This document shows positions 1-6,083 of a stretch of DNA of 12,514 nt, in pieces. The notes beneath the pieces were generated by a model. It was not told the origin of the DNA. It saw only the letters and a list, made by a program, of their open reading frames with translations, and searched no databases. Source of the DNA: Bacillota bacterium (GTDB lineage: Bacteria; Bacillota; Clostridia; Acetivibrionales; DTU013); assembly GCA_023415815.1 (NCBI GenBank), contig JAEZJL010000091.1, positions 1 through 12,514 of the forward strand, read 5' to 3'. The position numbers and the translations under genes were made by a program. The stretch's first letter is position 1, and each line of letters starts with the position of its first letter.

Positions 1-442
1 CGATTCGCCCGTTTATAAATATATCGGAGAAGACAAGGCGGGAGGTATCGCCGGCGAGGCGGATGATTGTCTCGGAAAGGAATTTCGATTTTTCAAACGC
101 GATAGCGGGAAGCGGGGAATAATAAAGAAAGGTATCGCTCTCCAGGGTAATCGCCGTTCTGCGGACAGCCTCCCCGCCCTCCATCCTGTGTATCTTTTCA
201 AAGGCCTGCGACGTGATTGCGGCATGACTGCCATGCTTCAGCGTGATGCTCGCGTTATAGCGGTCGTTCTCCATAATGCCGGCGCTTGCGGACATGAGCA
301 TTATCTCTATGCCCTTCTCCCGTTCGAACGGCTTCGCGACCTTATAAGGCGCGGTAAAATAGCAATCCTCCAGATAGGTTCTGCCATTTTTGGAGGCTAT
401 GCATATTTTAAGCTCGCTTGACCTGCCAAAAGCGCTGTTCAT
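1..442 (-). CDS. ureD: Urease accessory protein UreD (UreH), N-terminal part, cut by window edge
   Basis: UreD binds the urease apoenzyme in the cytoplasm and, with UreF and UreG, forms the complex that inserts the carbamylated dinickel centre. The reading frame stays open from the ATG at 442 to base 1, about 147 residues. The family is usually about 260-280 residues, so roughly the C-terminal half lies outside the window. The visible protein has family-like stretches: SSELKICIASKNGRTYLED near the start, then EIMLMSASAGIMENDRYN, and LVFSDIFINGRI at the edge, matching the family's ...GR region. An in-frame ATG at 454 would add four residues (MGQD); I prefer 442 because GGATGGGG then sits at a usable distance. 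It begins 19 nt after the ureG stop and closes the operon. The assignment rests on position and conserved texture; UreD has no sharp catalytic motif. Confidence 0.9.
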   Translation of the reverse strand, partial: MNSAFGRSSELKICIASKNGRTYLEDCYFTAPYKVAKPFEREKGIEIMLMSASAGIMENDRYNASITLKHGSHAAITSQAFEKIHRMEGGEAVRRTAITLESDTFLYYSPLPAIAFEKSKFLSETIIRLAGDTSRLVFSDIFINGRI

Positions 443-461
443 ATCCTGCCCCATCCTATCG

Positions 462-1076
462 CTACAACAGCAGCGCATTGTACCTGAGCCATTCAACCAC
501 CCGGTCCACGCCCTGGCCCGACCTTATATCGGTGAACAAAAAAGGTCTGTCTCCGCGCATAAGCCTTGAATCGCGCTCCATGACTTCGAGGCTGGCTCCT
601 ACGTATGGCGCGAGGTCGATCTTGTTTATGATGAGCAGGTCTGAGCGCGTTATTCCGGGTCCGCCCTTTCTGGGAATCTTGTCGCCCTCCGCCACGTCGA
701 TTACAAATATCGTGAAATCGGCCAGCTCGGGGCTGAAGGTCGCGGAAAGATTATCCCCTCCGCTTTCGATGAATATGATCTGCACTTCGGGGAAGCTTTC
801 CGCCATTTGCTCGACTGCCTCCAGGTTCATTGAGGCGTCTTCCCGGATGGCCGTGTGCGGGCAGCCGCCGGTTTCGACCCCTACGATGCGGTCGCTGGAA
901 AGCACGCTGTTTTTTATAAGGAACTCGGCGTCTTCCTTCGTGTAAATGTCGTTTGTCACGACGCATATCTCGTATTCCGTGCTCAGCCGGCGGACCAGAG
1001 CTTCTATCAGGGCTGTCTTGCCGGAACCGACAGGTCCCGCGACGCCGATTTTTACATAAGACATAGTAACATACAT
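462..1076 (-). CDS. ureG: Urease accessory GTPase UreG
   Basis: UreG is the SIMIBI-class GTPase whose GTP-dependent dimer carries nickel to the UreD-UreF-apourease complex. The 204-residue protein has the full family signature: P-loop GPVGSGKT (residues 14-21), VTNDIYTKEDAEFL (40-53), the metal-binding CPH motif in ETGGCPHTAIRED (68-80, Cys72 and His74), ESGGDNLSATFSPELAD (104-120) and the guanine-specificity motif NKID (151-154). Length is normal. The start at 1076 has AAAGGA only about 4 nt upstream; a second in-frame ATG at 1064 (MSYVKIGVAG) resembles the usual UreG N-terminus and is a real alternative. It follows ureF by 75 nt and precedes ureD by 19 nt, so it is probably co-transcribed with both. 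Confidence 0.98.
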   Translation of the reverse strand: MYVTMSYVKIGVAGPVGSGKTALIEALVRRLSTEYEICVVTNDIYTKEDAEFLIKNSVLSSDRIVGVETGGCPHTAIREDASMNLEAVEQMAESFPEVQIIFIESGGDNLSATFSPELADFTIFVIDVAEGDKIPRKGGPGITRSDLLIINKIDLAPYVGASLEVMERDSRLMRGDRPFLFTDIRSGQGVDRVVEWLRYNALLL

Positions 1077-1151
1077 TCCTTTCGCTTGTATCCGGAGTAT
1101 AAAAATCCATAAAAGCTCGTAACGCTTATCTTTCCGCTCTCAACTCTTATC

Positions 1152-1865
1152 CTACGACATATATAGCCTCGAGTATAAATCCTCGTGCTGCATGCACCTT
1201 ATGTCATACGCAGGCTGCGCCAGGCCAAGCATCGTACGGTCAGGCTTCAATGCTTCGCAGGCTATCTCGTCGAGCAAGCCGTAACAGGCCGCCAGCATGC
1301 GCTGCCCCGAAAGCTGGCTCAGCGGTATGATTTTGACGCAGGCGGTGGCCATCGCCGAGGCATATGAATAAGCATACGTTTCAAGCATTTCCGTCTTCCC
1401 TATTTTATTGGAGGCGCAAAAGACTCCATAGGCCACGCAGTGATTGGCAGGCTCCTTTATTATTGCAAGTTCGGAGCAATACTGCAGAAACGTCCCCCCT
1501 CCGGAAGCATTGTCAAAAGCGCGGACGGTCTTTATAAACCGCGACCCCAATTTGTGCGACCCCGTCCTTATCTCCTCCGGGACCTTTATCGCCGTTATTT
1601 CTTGCTCCAGCAGGACAATATTTTCGATATCCGCAGCCAGAGCATCGTCGTAAGCGATTGAAGCCGCCAACAGGTCCGTGTATAAAAAGCAGCCCTTCAA
1701 AACCGCCTTCATGTATTCCGACGCAGTTGCCTCGTCCTTCACAAGCCCTTTCTGGACATAAGTTTCCAGCCCATAGGACTGCGTATAGCCTCCTATCGGA
1801 AAGAGCGAATCATTTATCTGCAGCAGCAAATACCTGTCCGCGGGCCGGCCCTCGTTTATCGTCAT
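1152..1865 (-). CDS. ureF: Urease accessory protein UreF
   Basis: UreF is the all-helical activation factor that bridges UreD on the apoenzyme and recruits UreG, and is thought to gate its GTPase activity. The 237-residue protein shows the family marks in order: DSLFPIGGYTQSYGLE near residues 19-34, the KIIPLSQLSGQR segment in the second half, and a C-terminus ending HEDLYSRLYMS, the usual UreF end. Length is typical. The ATG at 1865 overlaps the ureE stop in an ATGA arrangement (1862-1865), so translation is almost certainly coupled to ureE. A 75-nt gap separates it from ureG, with no terminator seen. Confidence 0.97.
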   Translation of the reverse strand: MTINEGRPADRYLLLQINDSLFPIGGYTQSYGLETYVQKGLVKDEATASEYMKAVLKGCFLYTDLLAASIAYDDALAADIENIVLLEQEITAIKVPEEIRTGSHKLGSRFIKTVRAFDNASGGGTFLQYCSELAIIKEPANHCVAYGVFCASNKIGKTEMLETYAYSYASAMATACVKIIPLSQLSGQRMLAACYGLLDEIACEALKPDRTMLGLAQPAYDIRCMQHEDLYSRLYMS

Positions 1866-2353
1866 TCGTGTGTATGCGGGTGTGAGTGCGAGTGCGAAGA
1901 TATCGCAGCAGAAATTGCATTGCTGCCGCTTAGCTTTAGCCGCTTCACCTCATACTTATACCCGAGCCTTTCTATCATATCCGCCATCGGCCTGTCAAAG
2001 GGGATAACGAAAGTATTATCACTATCCCCGTAAAACAGCGGCGCGTGCCGGTTTCCTATCTCGTAGCACAACTTCGCAAGCCGCTTGCTATCATGGACTT
2101 CCACTGTGATGCAGTCGCACGGCAAAATATCCACCGCATAGAGGGCATCCCCCTCCCGGGCGAGCACATCCCCCTGGTACAAGCCCCGGTGGGCGGTGTG
2201 ATGGTCAAGGCGTATCACAATATCCGCCCCGTCGGACGCGGCTTTGCGGTGCAGCCTTTTGGCGCATTCGAACCAGTCGAAGCTTACATGCTTCACCTCA
2301 ATCCACTTGAATTGAGCGTCATTGACATTGCCTAGCACGGTTTCAACTATCAT
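1862..2353 (-). CDS. ureE: Urease nickel metallochaperone UreE with His-rich tail
   Basis: UreE is a homodimeric nickel carrier that passes Ni2+ to UreG during urease activation. The start is ATG 2353, preceded by GGAGGT with about 4 nt spacing, giving a 163-residue protein beginning MIVETVLGN, as UreE proteins normally begin. The open frame extends up to 2425, but that extension reads through an inverted repeat and has no family resemblance. The peptide-binding-like N-terminal domain is followed by the metal-binding domain with GNRHAPLFY (100-108); His103 matches the conserved dimer-interface nickel ligand. The C-terminus (S152-E163) has five histidines alternating with Ser, Pro and Thr, a nickel-storing tail found in some but not all UreE. 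It overlaps ureF by 4 nt and lies 210 nt after ureC. Confidence 0.97.
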   Translation of the reverse strand: MIVETVLGNVNDAQFKWIEVKHVSFDWFECAKRLHRKAASDGADIVIRLDHHTAHRGLYQGDVLAREGDALYAVDILPCDCITVEVHDSKRLAKLCYEIGNRHAPLFYGDSDNTFVIPFDRPMADMIERLGYKYEVKRLKLSGSNAISAAISSHSHSHPHTHE

Positions 2354-2395
2354 TATAACCTCCATGTCGGTTGTATACCTGTAAGCTATCCCTCG

Positions 2396-2420
2396 GGTTA
2401 CAACTACTATCGTTGTAACC
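2396..2420. repeat. Perfect 9-bp inverted repeat upstream of ureE
   Basis: GGTTACAAC (2396-2404) and GTTGTAACC (2412-2420) are exact reverse complements separated by 7 nt. The unit lies 43 nt upstream of the ureE start in the long ureC-ureE spacer. It could be an RNA hairpin between two cistrons or a dyad operator for a dimeric regulator; the sequence does not decide. No U-tract follows on either strand, so it is not an intrinsic terminator. I do not recognise the half-site as that of a known regulator. Confidence 0.6.
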
Positions 2421-2440
2421 TTCACGTCCCCGGTGTTCTG

Positions 2441-2490
2441 GTGAACTGTCCCCTCAGCCGCATTGCACCGCGGCTACCCGTGAACTGTCC
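2441..2490. repeat. Direct repeat GTGAACTGTCC, two copies, REP-like
   Basis: GTGAACTGTCC occurs at 2441-2451 and 2480-2490, 39 nt apart, inside the ureC-ureE spacer. On the minus strand it reads GGACAGTTCAC, close to the GGGGACAGG core of the REP-like repeats elsewhere in the window. I read it as a degenerate member of the same broad repeat type; the link is by resemblance only. Confidence 0.45.
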
Positions 2491-2521
2491 GACCGATACC
2501 GTCCCGCCGGCGCCGGTGATC

Positions 2522-2561
2522 CCTCCGGGTATGCTCCGTCGGTGCCCATGGCGCCCGGAGG
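2522..2561 (-). other. Stem-loop just after ureC
   Basis: Two perfectly complementary 8-nt arms (2522-2529 and 2554-2561) enclose a 24-nt loop that begins 2 nt after the ureC stop codon. No run of U follows, so it does not fit an intrinsic terminator. A stem at this place may protect the ureABC part of the mRNA or mark a processing site, which would give more structural subunit than accessory protein. That role is inference. Confidence 0.5.
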
Positions 2562-2563
2562 CT

Positions 2564-4279
2564 TCAGAACAGATTATAAAGCTGCGCCAGTGCCAGCTTT
2601 TCAAACGGCTCGCATTTTACATGCTCGCCGTCGACCGTTACCTTGTAGGTCTCAGGATCTACGGCGATTTCAGGGGTGCCGTCGTTAAAGCGCATATCCT
2701 TTTTGGTGATTTGCCTGCAGTTTTCAGACGGCAATACCGTTTTTTCAAGGCCGTACCGGGCTTTTACGCCCTCGTCGTACGCCGCTTTTGACACAAAGGT
2801 TATACATGTGTCATATAACGCCTTGCCGTAAGCGCCGAACATATTTTTATACATCACCGGCTGGGGCGTGGGAATGGACGCGTTCGCGTCTCCCATGCGG
2901 GAGGCTATGATCATGCCGCCCTTGATGATCATTTCGGGACGTACGCCGAAAAACTGCGGCTTCCACAGGACCAGGTCGGCCCATTTTCCCGTTTCCACCG
3001 AGCCTACATATTTCGATATCCCGTTGGTAATTGCCGGATTTATCGTGTACTTCGATATATATCTCTTTATCCTGAAATTGTCACCGCAGGTATCCTCTTT
3101 GAGGCTGCCGCGCTGCTTCTTCATCTTGTCGGCGGTCTGCCACGTGCGTATGATGACCTCGCCAACCCTTCCCATCGCCTGCGAGTCCGAGCTCATCATG
3201 CTGAATACACCCATATCGTGCAGGACGTCCTCCGCCGCTATTGTTTCGGGGCGTATCCTCGAATCCGCAAAGGCGACGTCCTCAGGAATCTTACTGTCAA
3301 GGTGGTGACACACCATCAGCATGTCCAAGTGCTCGTCGATGGTGTTGACAGTAAATGGCATGGTGGGATTGGTCGAGGACGGAAGTATATTCGGCTCTCC
3401 GGCAGCCTTTATGATATCCGGGGCATGGCCTCCGCCTGCGCCCTCTGTGTGGTACGTATGAATGGTCCTGCCGTTTATCGCCCTGATCGTATCCTCTACG
3501 CAGCCGGCTTCATTAAGCGTATCGGTATGGATGGCGACCTGGATATCGTATTTATCGGCCGCGGTCAGGCAGGCGTCTATTACCGCCGGGGTGCTGCCCC
3601 AGTCCTCATGTATTTTAAGGCCCATCGCCCCGGCCCGGATCTGCTCGGCCAGCGGAGCCTGGGAGGAGCAGTTGCCCTTGCCCAAAAAGCCCAAATTCAT
3701 CGGCAGGCCTTCGGCAGACTTCAGCATTTTCTCCATATTCCATGCGCCGGGCGTGCAGGTGGTGGCATTGGTACCGTCGGCAGGGCCGGTCCCGCCTCCT
3801 ATCATGGTGGTGACGCCGCTGTACAGAGCGGTTTCGACCTGCTGGGGACAGATAAAATGTATGTGCGAGTCGATGCCTCCCGCAGTAATTATCAGCCCCT
3901 CGCCCGCGATCGCCTCGGTAGCCGCTCCGATAATCATTCCCGGCGATACCGACTCCATGATATCGGGGTTCCCCGCTTTGCCTATGCCTGCGATATTGCC
4001 GTTTTTAATTGCTATGTCGGCCTTATATATGCCCGTATAATCAATGATGACCGCATTTGTTATTACAAGGTCGGGCGCTCCGTCTTCTCCGGTCACGGTG
4101 CTTGACTGTCCCATACCGTCGCGGATGGTCTTGCCTCCGCCGAACTTCACTTCATCGCCGTATACGGTGAAGTCCTTCTCGATCTCCGCGAAGAGCTCGG
4201 TATCCGCAAGGCGTATTTTGTCGCCTGTGGTAGGCCCGTACATCATCTGATAGTCCTGTGCAGATATTTTATAAGCCAA
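2564..4279 (-). CDS. ureC: Urease alpha (catalytic) subunit UreC
   Basis: UreC carries the dinickel active site that hydrolyses urea to ammonia and carbamate. The protein has 571 residues, typical for a three-gene bacterial urease. By a constant offset of five from the Klebsiella enzyme, all key residues are present: His139 and His141 (HIH), the carbamylated Lys222 and His224 (GLKIHEDWG), His251 (AIHTDT), His277 (TYHTEG), the flap Cys324 with His325 (MVCHHLD) and Asp365 (MMSSDSQAMGRVGE). The start is a TTG at 4279, placed 8 nt after GGGAGG; the N-terminus MAYKISAQDYQMMYGPTTGD matches the family. It begins 15 nt after ureB. Nothing suggests loss of function. After its stop the operon opens into an unusual 210-nt spacer before ureE. 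Confidence 0.99.
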   Translation of the reverse strand: MAYKISAQDYQMMYGPTTGDKIRLADTELFAEIEKDFTVYGDEVKFGGGKTIRDGMGQSSTVTGEDGAPDLVITNAVIIDYTGIYKADIAIKNGNIAGIGKAGNPDIMESVSPGMIIGAATEAIAGEGLIITAGGIDSHIHFICPQQVETALYSGVTTMIGGGTGPADGTNATTCTPGAWNMEKMLKSAEGLPMNLGFLGKGNCSSQAPLAEQIRAGAMGLKIHEDWGSTPAVIDACLTAADKYDIQVAIHTDTLNEAGCVEDTIRAINGRTIHTYHTEGAGGGHAPDIIKAAGEPNILPSSTNPTMPFTVNTIDEHLDMLMVCHHLDSKIPEDVAFADSRIRPETIAAEDVLHDMGVFSMMSSDSQAMGRVGEVIIRTWQTADKMKKQRGSLKEDTCGDNFRIKRYISKYTINPAITNGISKYVGSVETGKWADLVLWKPQFFGVRPEMIIKGGMIIASRMGDANASIPTPQPVMYKNMFGAYGKALYDTCITFVSKAAYDEGVKARYGLEKTVLPSENCRQITKKDMRFNDGTPEIAVDPETYKVTVDGEHVKCEPFEKLALAQLYNLF

Positions 4280-4294
4280 ATGAGCCGCCTCCCT

Positions 4295-4654
4295 TCATAT
4301 AAACTTCTTTTGCCTTGCATTCTCGAGAGCGCGCTGCCGATTGGCTTCGTCCGCCTTCCCGTTTACAAGGCCGTTATTCCCCATGGCGATATTTGCCCCT
4401 CCGAAGCCTACCAGGCTTACGGTTTTTTCCTCTCCGGGCTCAAAACGCACGGCTGTGCCCGAAGGGATGTCGAGCCGCATGCCGTAAGCCTTTTCCCTGT
4501 CAAACCTCAGCAGCCTGTTCGCCTCGAAGAAGTGAAAATGGGAGCCGACCTGTACCGGACGGTCGCCGGTATTCGCCACGGTTATCTCCGTTGATTGCCT
4601 GTTTTCATTAAGTATTATGCTTCTTTCCCTGACTATGATTTCTCCCGGTATCAC
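4295..4654 (-). CDS. ureB: Urease beta subunit UreB
   Basis: UreB is a small structural subunit of the (ABC)3 urease trimer and packs against UreC. From the GTG at 4654 it has 119 residues beginning MIPGEI, as UreB proteins normally do, with AGGT 7 nt upstream. An in-frame GTG at 4663, directly after the ureA stop, would add MIH but lacks good spacing to a ribosome site. Conserved blocks are visible: TGDRPVQVGSHFHFFEAN, then the FDREKAYGMRLDIPSGTAVRFEPGE region and VSLVGFGG. The C-terminal tail after GLVNGKADEANRQ is charged and somewhat longer than in Klebsiella UreB, which is common in Gram-positive ureases. It lies tightly between ureA and ureC. Confidence 0.97.
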   Translation of the reverse strand: MIPGEIIVRERSIILNENRQSTEITVANTGDRPVQVGSHFHFFEANRLLRFDREKAYGMRLDIPSGTAVRFEPGEEKTVSLVGFGGANIAMGNNGLVNGKADEANRQRALENARQKKFI

Positions 4655-4663
4655 ATGAATCAC

Positions 4664-4966
4664 CTACCTTATCGGATTGTGAACGGTTACGAGCTTGGTG
4701 CCGTCGGGAAAGGTCGCCTCGATCTGAACCTCCTGGACCATTTCCGGCACTCCCTCCATAACATCGTCACGCGTCAAGATTTTGGCCCCCAGCTGCATCA
4801 GCTCGGTCACGGTCCTGCCGTCGCGGGCGTATTCCAGAAGCTCCGAGCTGATCAGCGCCACCGCCTCTACGTAATTCAGTTTAAGCCCCCTGAGCATCCG
4901 TTTTCTCGAAAGCTCTCCCGCAAAATGCAGCAGCAGCTTTTCGGTGTCCTTCGGCGTCAAATGCAT
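4664..4966 (-). CDS. ureA: Urease gamma subunit UreA
   Basis: UreA is the smallest urease subunit and lies at the trimer centre. From ATG 4966 it is exactly 100 residues, the usual family length, beginning MHLTPKDTEKLLLHFAGELS. Other conserved blocks are LRGLKLNYVEAVALIS and the end VTVHNPIR. The frame also opens with a TTG at 4987, but that adds seven unconserved residues and has poor spacing. GGGAGG lies about 10 nt before 4966. The start codon lies inside a 12-codon upstream reading frame (4995-4957), so initiation may be coupled to it. It is the first structural gene of the operon, and its stop abuts ureB. Confidence 0.97.
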   Translation of the reverse strand: MHLTPKDTEKLLLHFAGELSRKRMLRGLKLNYVEAVALISSELLEYARDGRTVTELMQLGAKILTRDDVMEGVPEMVQEVQIEATFPDGTKLVTVHNPIR

Positions 4967-4995
4967 AAGGCTGTTCCCTCCCTGCAATTAATCAT
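4957..4995 (-). CDS. Possible 12-residue leader peptide overlapping the ureA start
   Basis: ATG at 4995 sits 7 nt after AAGGAG, the best-placed ribosome site in the urease leader. It opens a frame of 12 codons (MINCREGTALCI) that ends at TGA 4959-4957, just past the ureA ATG and in another frame. Ribosomes ending here would be within 10 nt of the ureA start, a layout typical of translational coupling. The peptide resembles nothing I know and has no run of one amino acid that would suggest attenuation. It may be a chance frame whose ribosome site was simply mistaken for that of ureA. Confidence 0.4.
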   Translation of the reverse strand: MINCREGTALCI

Positions 4996-5048
4996 AATTG
5001 AACTCCTTACATTATAATTCCCATTATATCAACGATTACATTTCCTGC

Positions 5049-5121
5049 GAGGAGGACAGAGGCGTTTGCTCCCCCGACGGCAAGCGAAATTGTTCCACGG
5101 CAGGAACACCTGTCTCTCCTC
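5049..5121 (-). promoter_or_regulatory. Foldable leader element upstream of ureA
   Basis: On the minus strand an outer helix can form between GAGGAG plus GACAG at the 5' end (about 5121-5110) and CTGTC plus CTCCTC at the 3' end (about 5060-5049), with a bulged A. Inside it is a perfect hairpin with arms GTTCC and GGAAC (5092-5107) and a second, weaker pairing of TTGC with GCAA. The result resembles a three-way junction about 80 nt before ureA. I could not match it to a riboswitch class I know, including guanidine, NiCo and TPP. It may instead be a decayed pair of REP-like units, since CACCTGTCTCTCC is close to their core. Confidence 0.4.
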
Positions 5122-5170
5122 TTCTTTTCAATCATCAGCCGTAAATTGATCTCGCCATTCCTGTGCGGAT

Positions 5171-5206
5171 AAAAAAAGCGCCGGCAGCCTTATAAGCCGC
5201 CAGCAC
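5171..5206 (-). terminator. Intrinsic terminator upstream of the urease operon
   Basis: A long GC-rich hairpin, about 13 pairs including a few G-U (5178-5206), is followed directly by seven T on the minus strand (5177-5171). This is a textbook intrinsic terminator. It lies some 320 nt after the NUDIX stop and about 205 nt before ureA, so it probably insulates urease from upstream transcription. Because a promoter-like site lies only about 40 nt before it, it could also end a very short transcript or act as an attenuator. Confidence 0.85.
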
Positions 5207-5243
5207 CTCTGCTGAATTCATTCGCCACAATTTAATTTACTTT

Positions 5244-5272
5244 ATAGTAGCACATATGGGTTTTCTTGTCCA
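5244..5272 (-). promoter_or_regulatory. Promoter-like site ahead of the terminator
   Basis: On the minus strand TGGACA (5272-5267) is separated by exactly 17 nt from TACTAT (5249-5244), with TG one base upstream of the -10, giving an extended -10. The match to the sigma-A consensus is 5/6 and 4/6. The start would fall near 5237, and the terminator at 5206-5171 would stop the RNA after roughly 65 nt unless it is read through. Confidence 0.4.
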
Positions 5273-5286
5273 CGATAAAATGAGCA

Positions 5287-5323
5287 GGGACGGGGGGACA
5301 GACCCATCATCCCATTTTTGGGT
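5287..5323. repeat. REP-like repeat copy A
   Basis: It contains the 12-mer ACGGGGGGACAG (5290-5301), shared exactly with copy C (7772-7783), followed by TCCCATT as in C. It is oriented opposite to copies B and D. Its inner part has diverged from the palindromic form. Confidence 0.65.
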
Positions 5324-5339
5324 ATTACTGGGGCAAGGT

Positions 5340-5359
5340 GGGGGAGACAGGTTGAACCT
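5340..5359. repeat. Degenerate REP-like half unit
   Basis: GGGGGAGACAGG followed by the odd palindrome AGGTTGAACCT resembles the GGGGGGACAGGTTCC start of copy C. It is a weak, decayed match and lies between copies A and B. Confidence 0.35.
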
Positions 5360-5450
5360 CTGAAAAAGTATCGTTTTTAAAAAATTCCAATGAAGGGATG
5401 CAGGTTTCAAGGTTTAATTCTCGGAAAAGAGTGACTTTTTCAGCAGCCTC

Positions 5451-5470
5451 GGACAGGTTCATAGTCCCAT
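5451..5470. repeat. REP-like repeat copy A2
   Basis: These 20 bases match 18 of 20 in copy C (7779-7798): GGACAGGTTC and GTCCCAT are identical and only the middle differs. Orientation is as in A and C. It lies inside the 4996-5525 region, which otherwise has no convincing gene. Confidence 0.6.
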
Positions 5471-5525
5471 CGCCGGGATCACGAATTATTGTCATATACC
5501 TGTGCAAATTCATCATTCGGTTACA

Positions 5526-6023
5526 TCATTCACTTTTGGGACAGGGTACCTGTCCCCCCGTCTCCCCCGTCCCCAGCCGTTGTCTTATAAATTCACGGAT
5601 AATTCCGCTTACAGGAGGGCTCAGATTTTCGGGCAAATTCTCAAAAGGAAACCATCGGAGCTCCGAAACTTCACCGGCTTCAGGCACTAAATCCCCTTCA
5701 AAATCCTCGCAGAGATAAACCGTATCAACGACAAATATTTCGTCGCCGTGCGGATACACATAGTGAAGCTCGGGACCTGAAAATATTCCGTAAAGGCTCA
5801 TGGTTCTGGCCTTCAAGCCAGTCTCTTCAAAGAGCTCCCTCATGGCCGCTTCCTCCAGACGCTCGCCCAATTCGAGGGAGCCCCCGTGGTAACCCCAACA
5901 GCCGTTGTCTTTTCGCTTCTGCAGCAGGATATGTCCCTCGCGGATAACCATTACGCTGGCTCCGCAAATCAACAGCGGTTTTGTTCCAATCATTGCCCGC
6001 ATGGTCTTGACGTAGTTGTTCAT
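5526..6023 (-). CDS. NUDIX hydrolase
   Basis: NUDIX enzymes cleave nucleoside diphosphates linked to another group, using Mg2+ held by the Nudix box. The 165-residue protein has an exact box Gx5Ex7RELxEExGU at residues 48-70 (GSLELGE through RELFEETGL). The N-terminus MNNYVKTMRAMIGTKPLLICGAS resembles the group that starts with a short helix and a conserved arginine before the fold. The substrate cannot be told from sequence. The last roughly 14 residues (from GTGETGG to PKSE) are encoded by REP-like copy B, which also brings the chain close to its stop at 5528-5526, so the natural C-terminus was probably extended or replaced. The ribosome site is weak: AAAGG lies about 16 nt before ATG 6023. 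It is preceded by a hairpin terminator and probably has its own promoter. Confidence 0.93.
   Translation of the reverse strand: MNNYVKTMRAMIGTKPLLICGASVMVIREGHILLQKRKDNGCWGYHGGSLELGERLEEAAMRELFEETGLKARTMSLYGIFSGPELHYVYPHGDEIFVVDTVYLCEDFEGDLVPEAGEVSELRWFPFENLPENLSPPVSGIIREFIRQRLGTGETGGQVPCPKSE
5530..5575. repeat. REP-like repeat copy B, forming the 3' end of the NUDIX gene
   Basis: It contains the near-palindrome GGGACAGG-GTA-CCTGTCCC (5538-5556), 8-bp arms with a 3-nt loop, followed by a C-rich tail. Its first 28 bases (5530-5557) match copy D (7864-7891) with one mismatch. On the minus strand it encodes the last residues of the NUDIX protein. Confidence 0.85.
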
Positions 6024-6083
6024 AAAGTATAACCGGACCTTTCTTTTCTATTTGCTTTCCTCAGGTAAACATCAGCAAGGCCC

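Larger units (their letters stand above)
4996..5525. other. Intergenic region between NUDIX and the urease operon, no convincing gene
   Basis: About 530 nt without a supported protein gene. From high to low coordinates it holds REP-like units A2, a degenerate half unit and A, a promoter-like site, a strong terminator, a foldable element, an AT-rich stretch with two TATAAT boxes on the minus strand (about 5026-5010) and the AAGGAG ribosome site of the possible leader peptide. Either TATAAT could be the urease -10 box, but neither has a recognisable -35. Confidence 0.6.

Noticed and set aside
751..1110. 119-codon frame overlapping ureG on the same strand
   Set aside because: It is out of frame with ureG, is rich in Arg and Pro as GC-rich shadow frames are, and UreG is unambiguous.
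2354..2425. Upstream extension of ureE to ATG 2425
   Set aside because: The added 24 residues read through a perfect inverted repeat, while ATG 2353 has GGAGGT and gives the usual UreE N-terminus.
2522..2561. Intrinsic terminator after ureC
   Set aside because: A stem is present but no U-tract follows, and the operon continues with ureE on the same strand.
3218..4105. 295-codon plus-strand frame opposite ureC
   Set aside because: Antisense shadow of the conserved ureC coding sequence; no family resemblance and no ribosome site noted.
5023..5048. Sigma-H-like promoter before ureA (AGGAAAT)
   Set aside because: The -35 match is good, but no GAAT-type -10 occurs at the required 11-12 nt; the nearest is about 16 nt away.
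5092..5107. Guanidine-II (mini-ykkC) type hairpin, because ACGG appears in loops at 5097 and 5077
   Set aside because: The ACGG is on the plus strand, away from any gene, and the loop is six bases rather than a tetraloop. On the transcribed minus strand the motif is absent.
5325..5516. Open frame of 63 codons on the minus strand after the NUDIX gene
   Set aside because: It has no ribosome binding site, it lies between REP-like copies A and B and spans unit A2, and its translation resembles nothing I know. More likely chance coding in a repeat-rich spacer.
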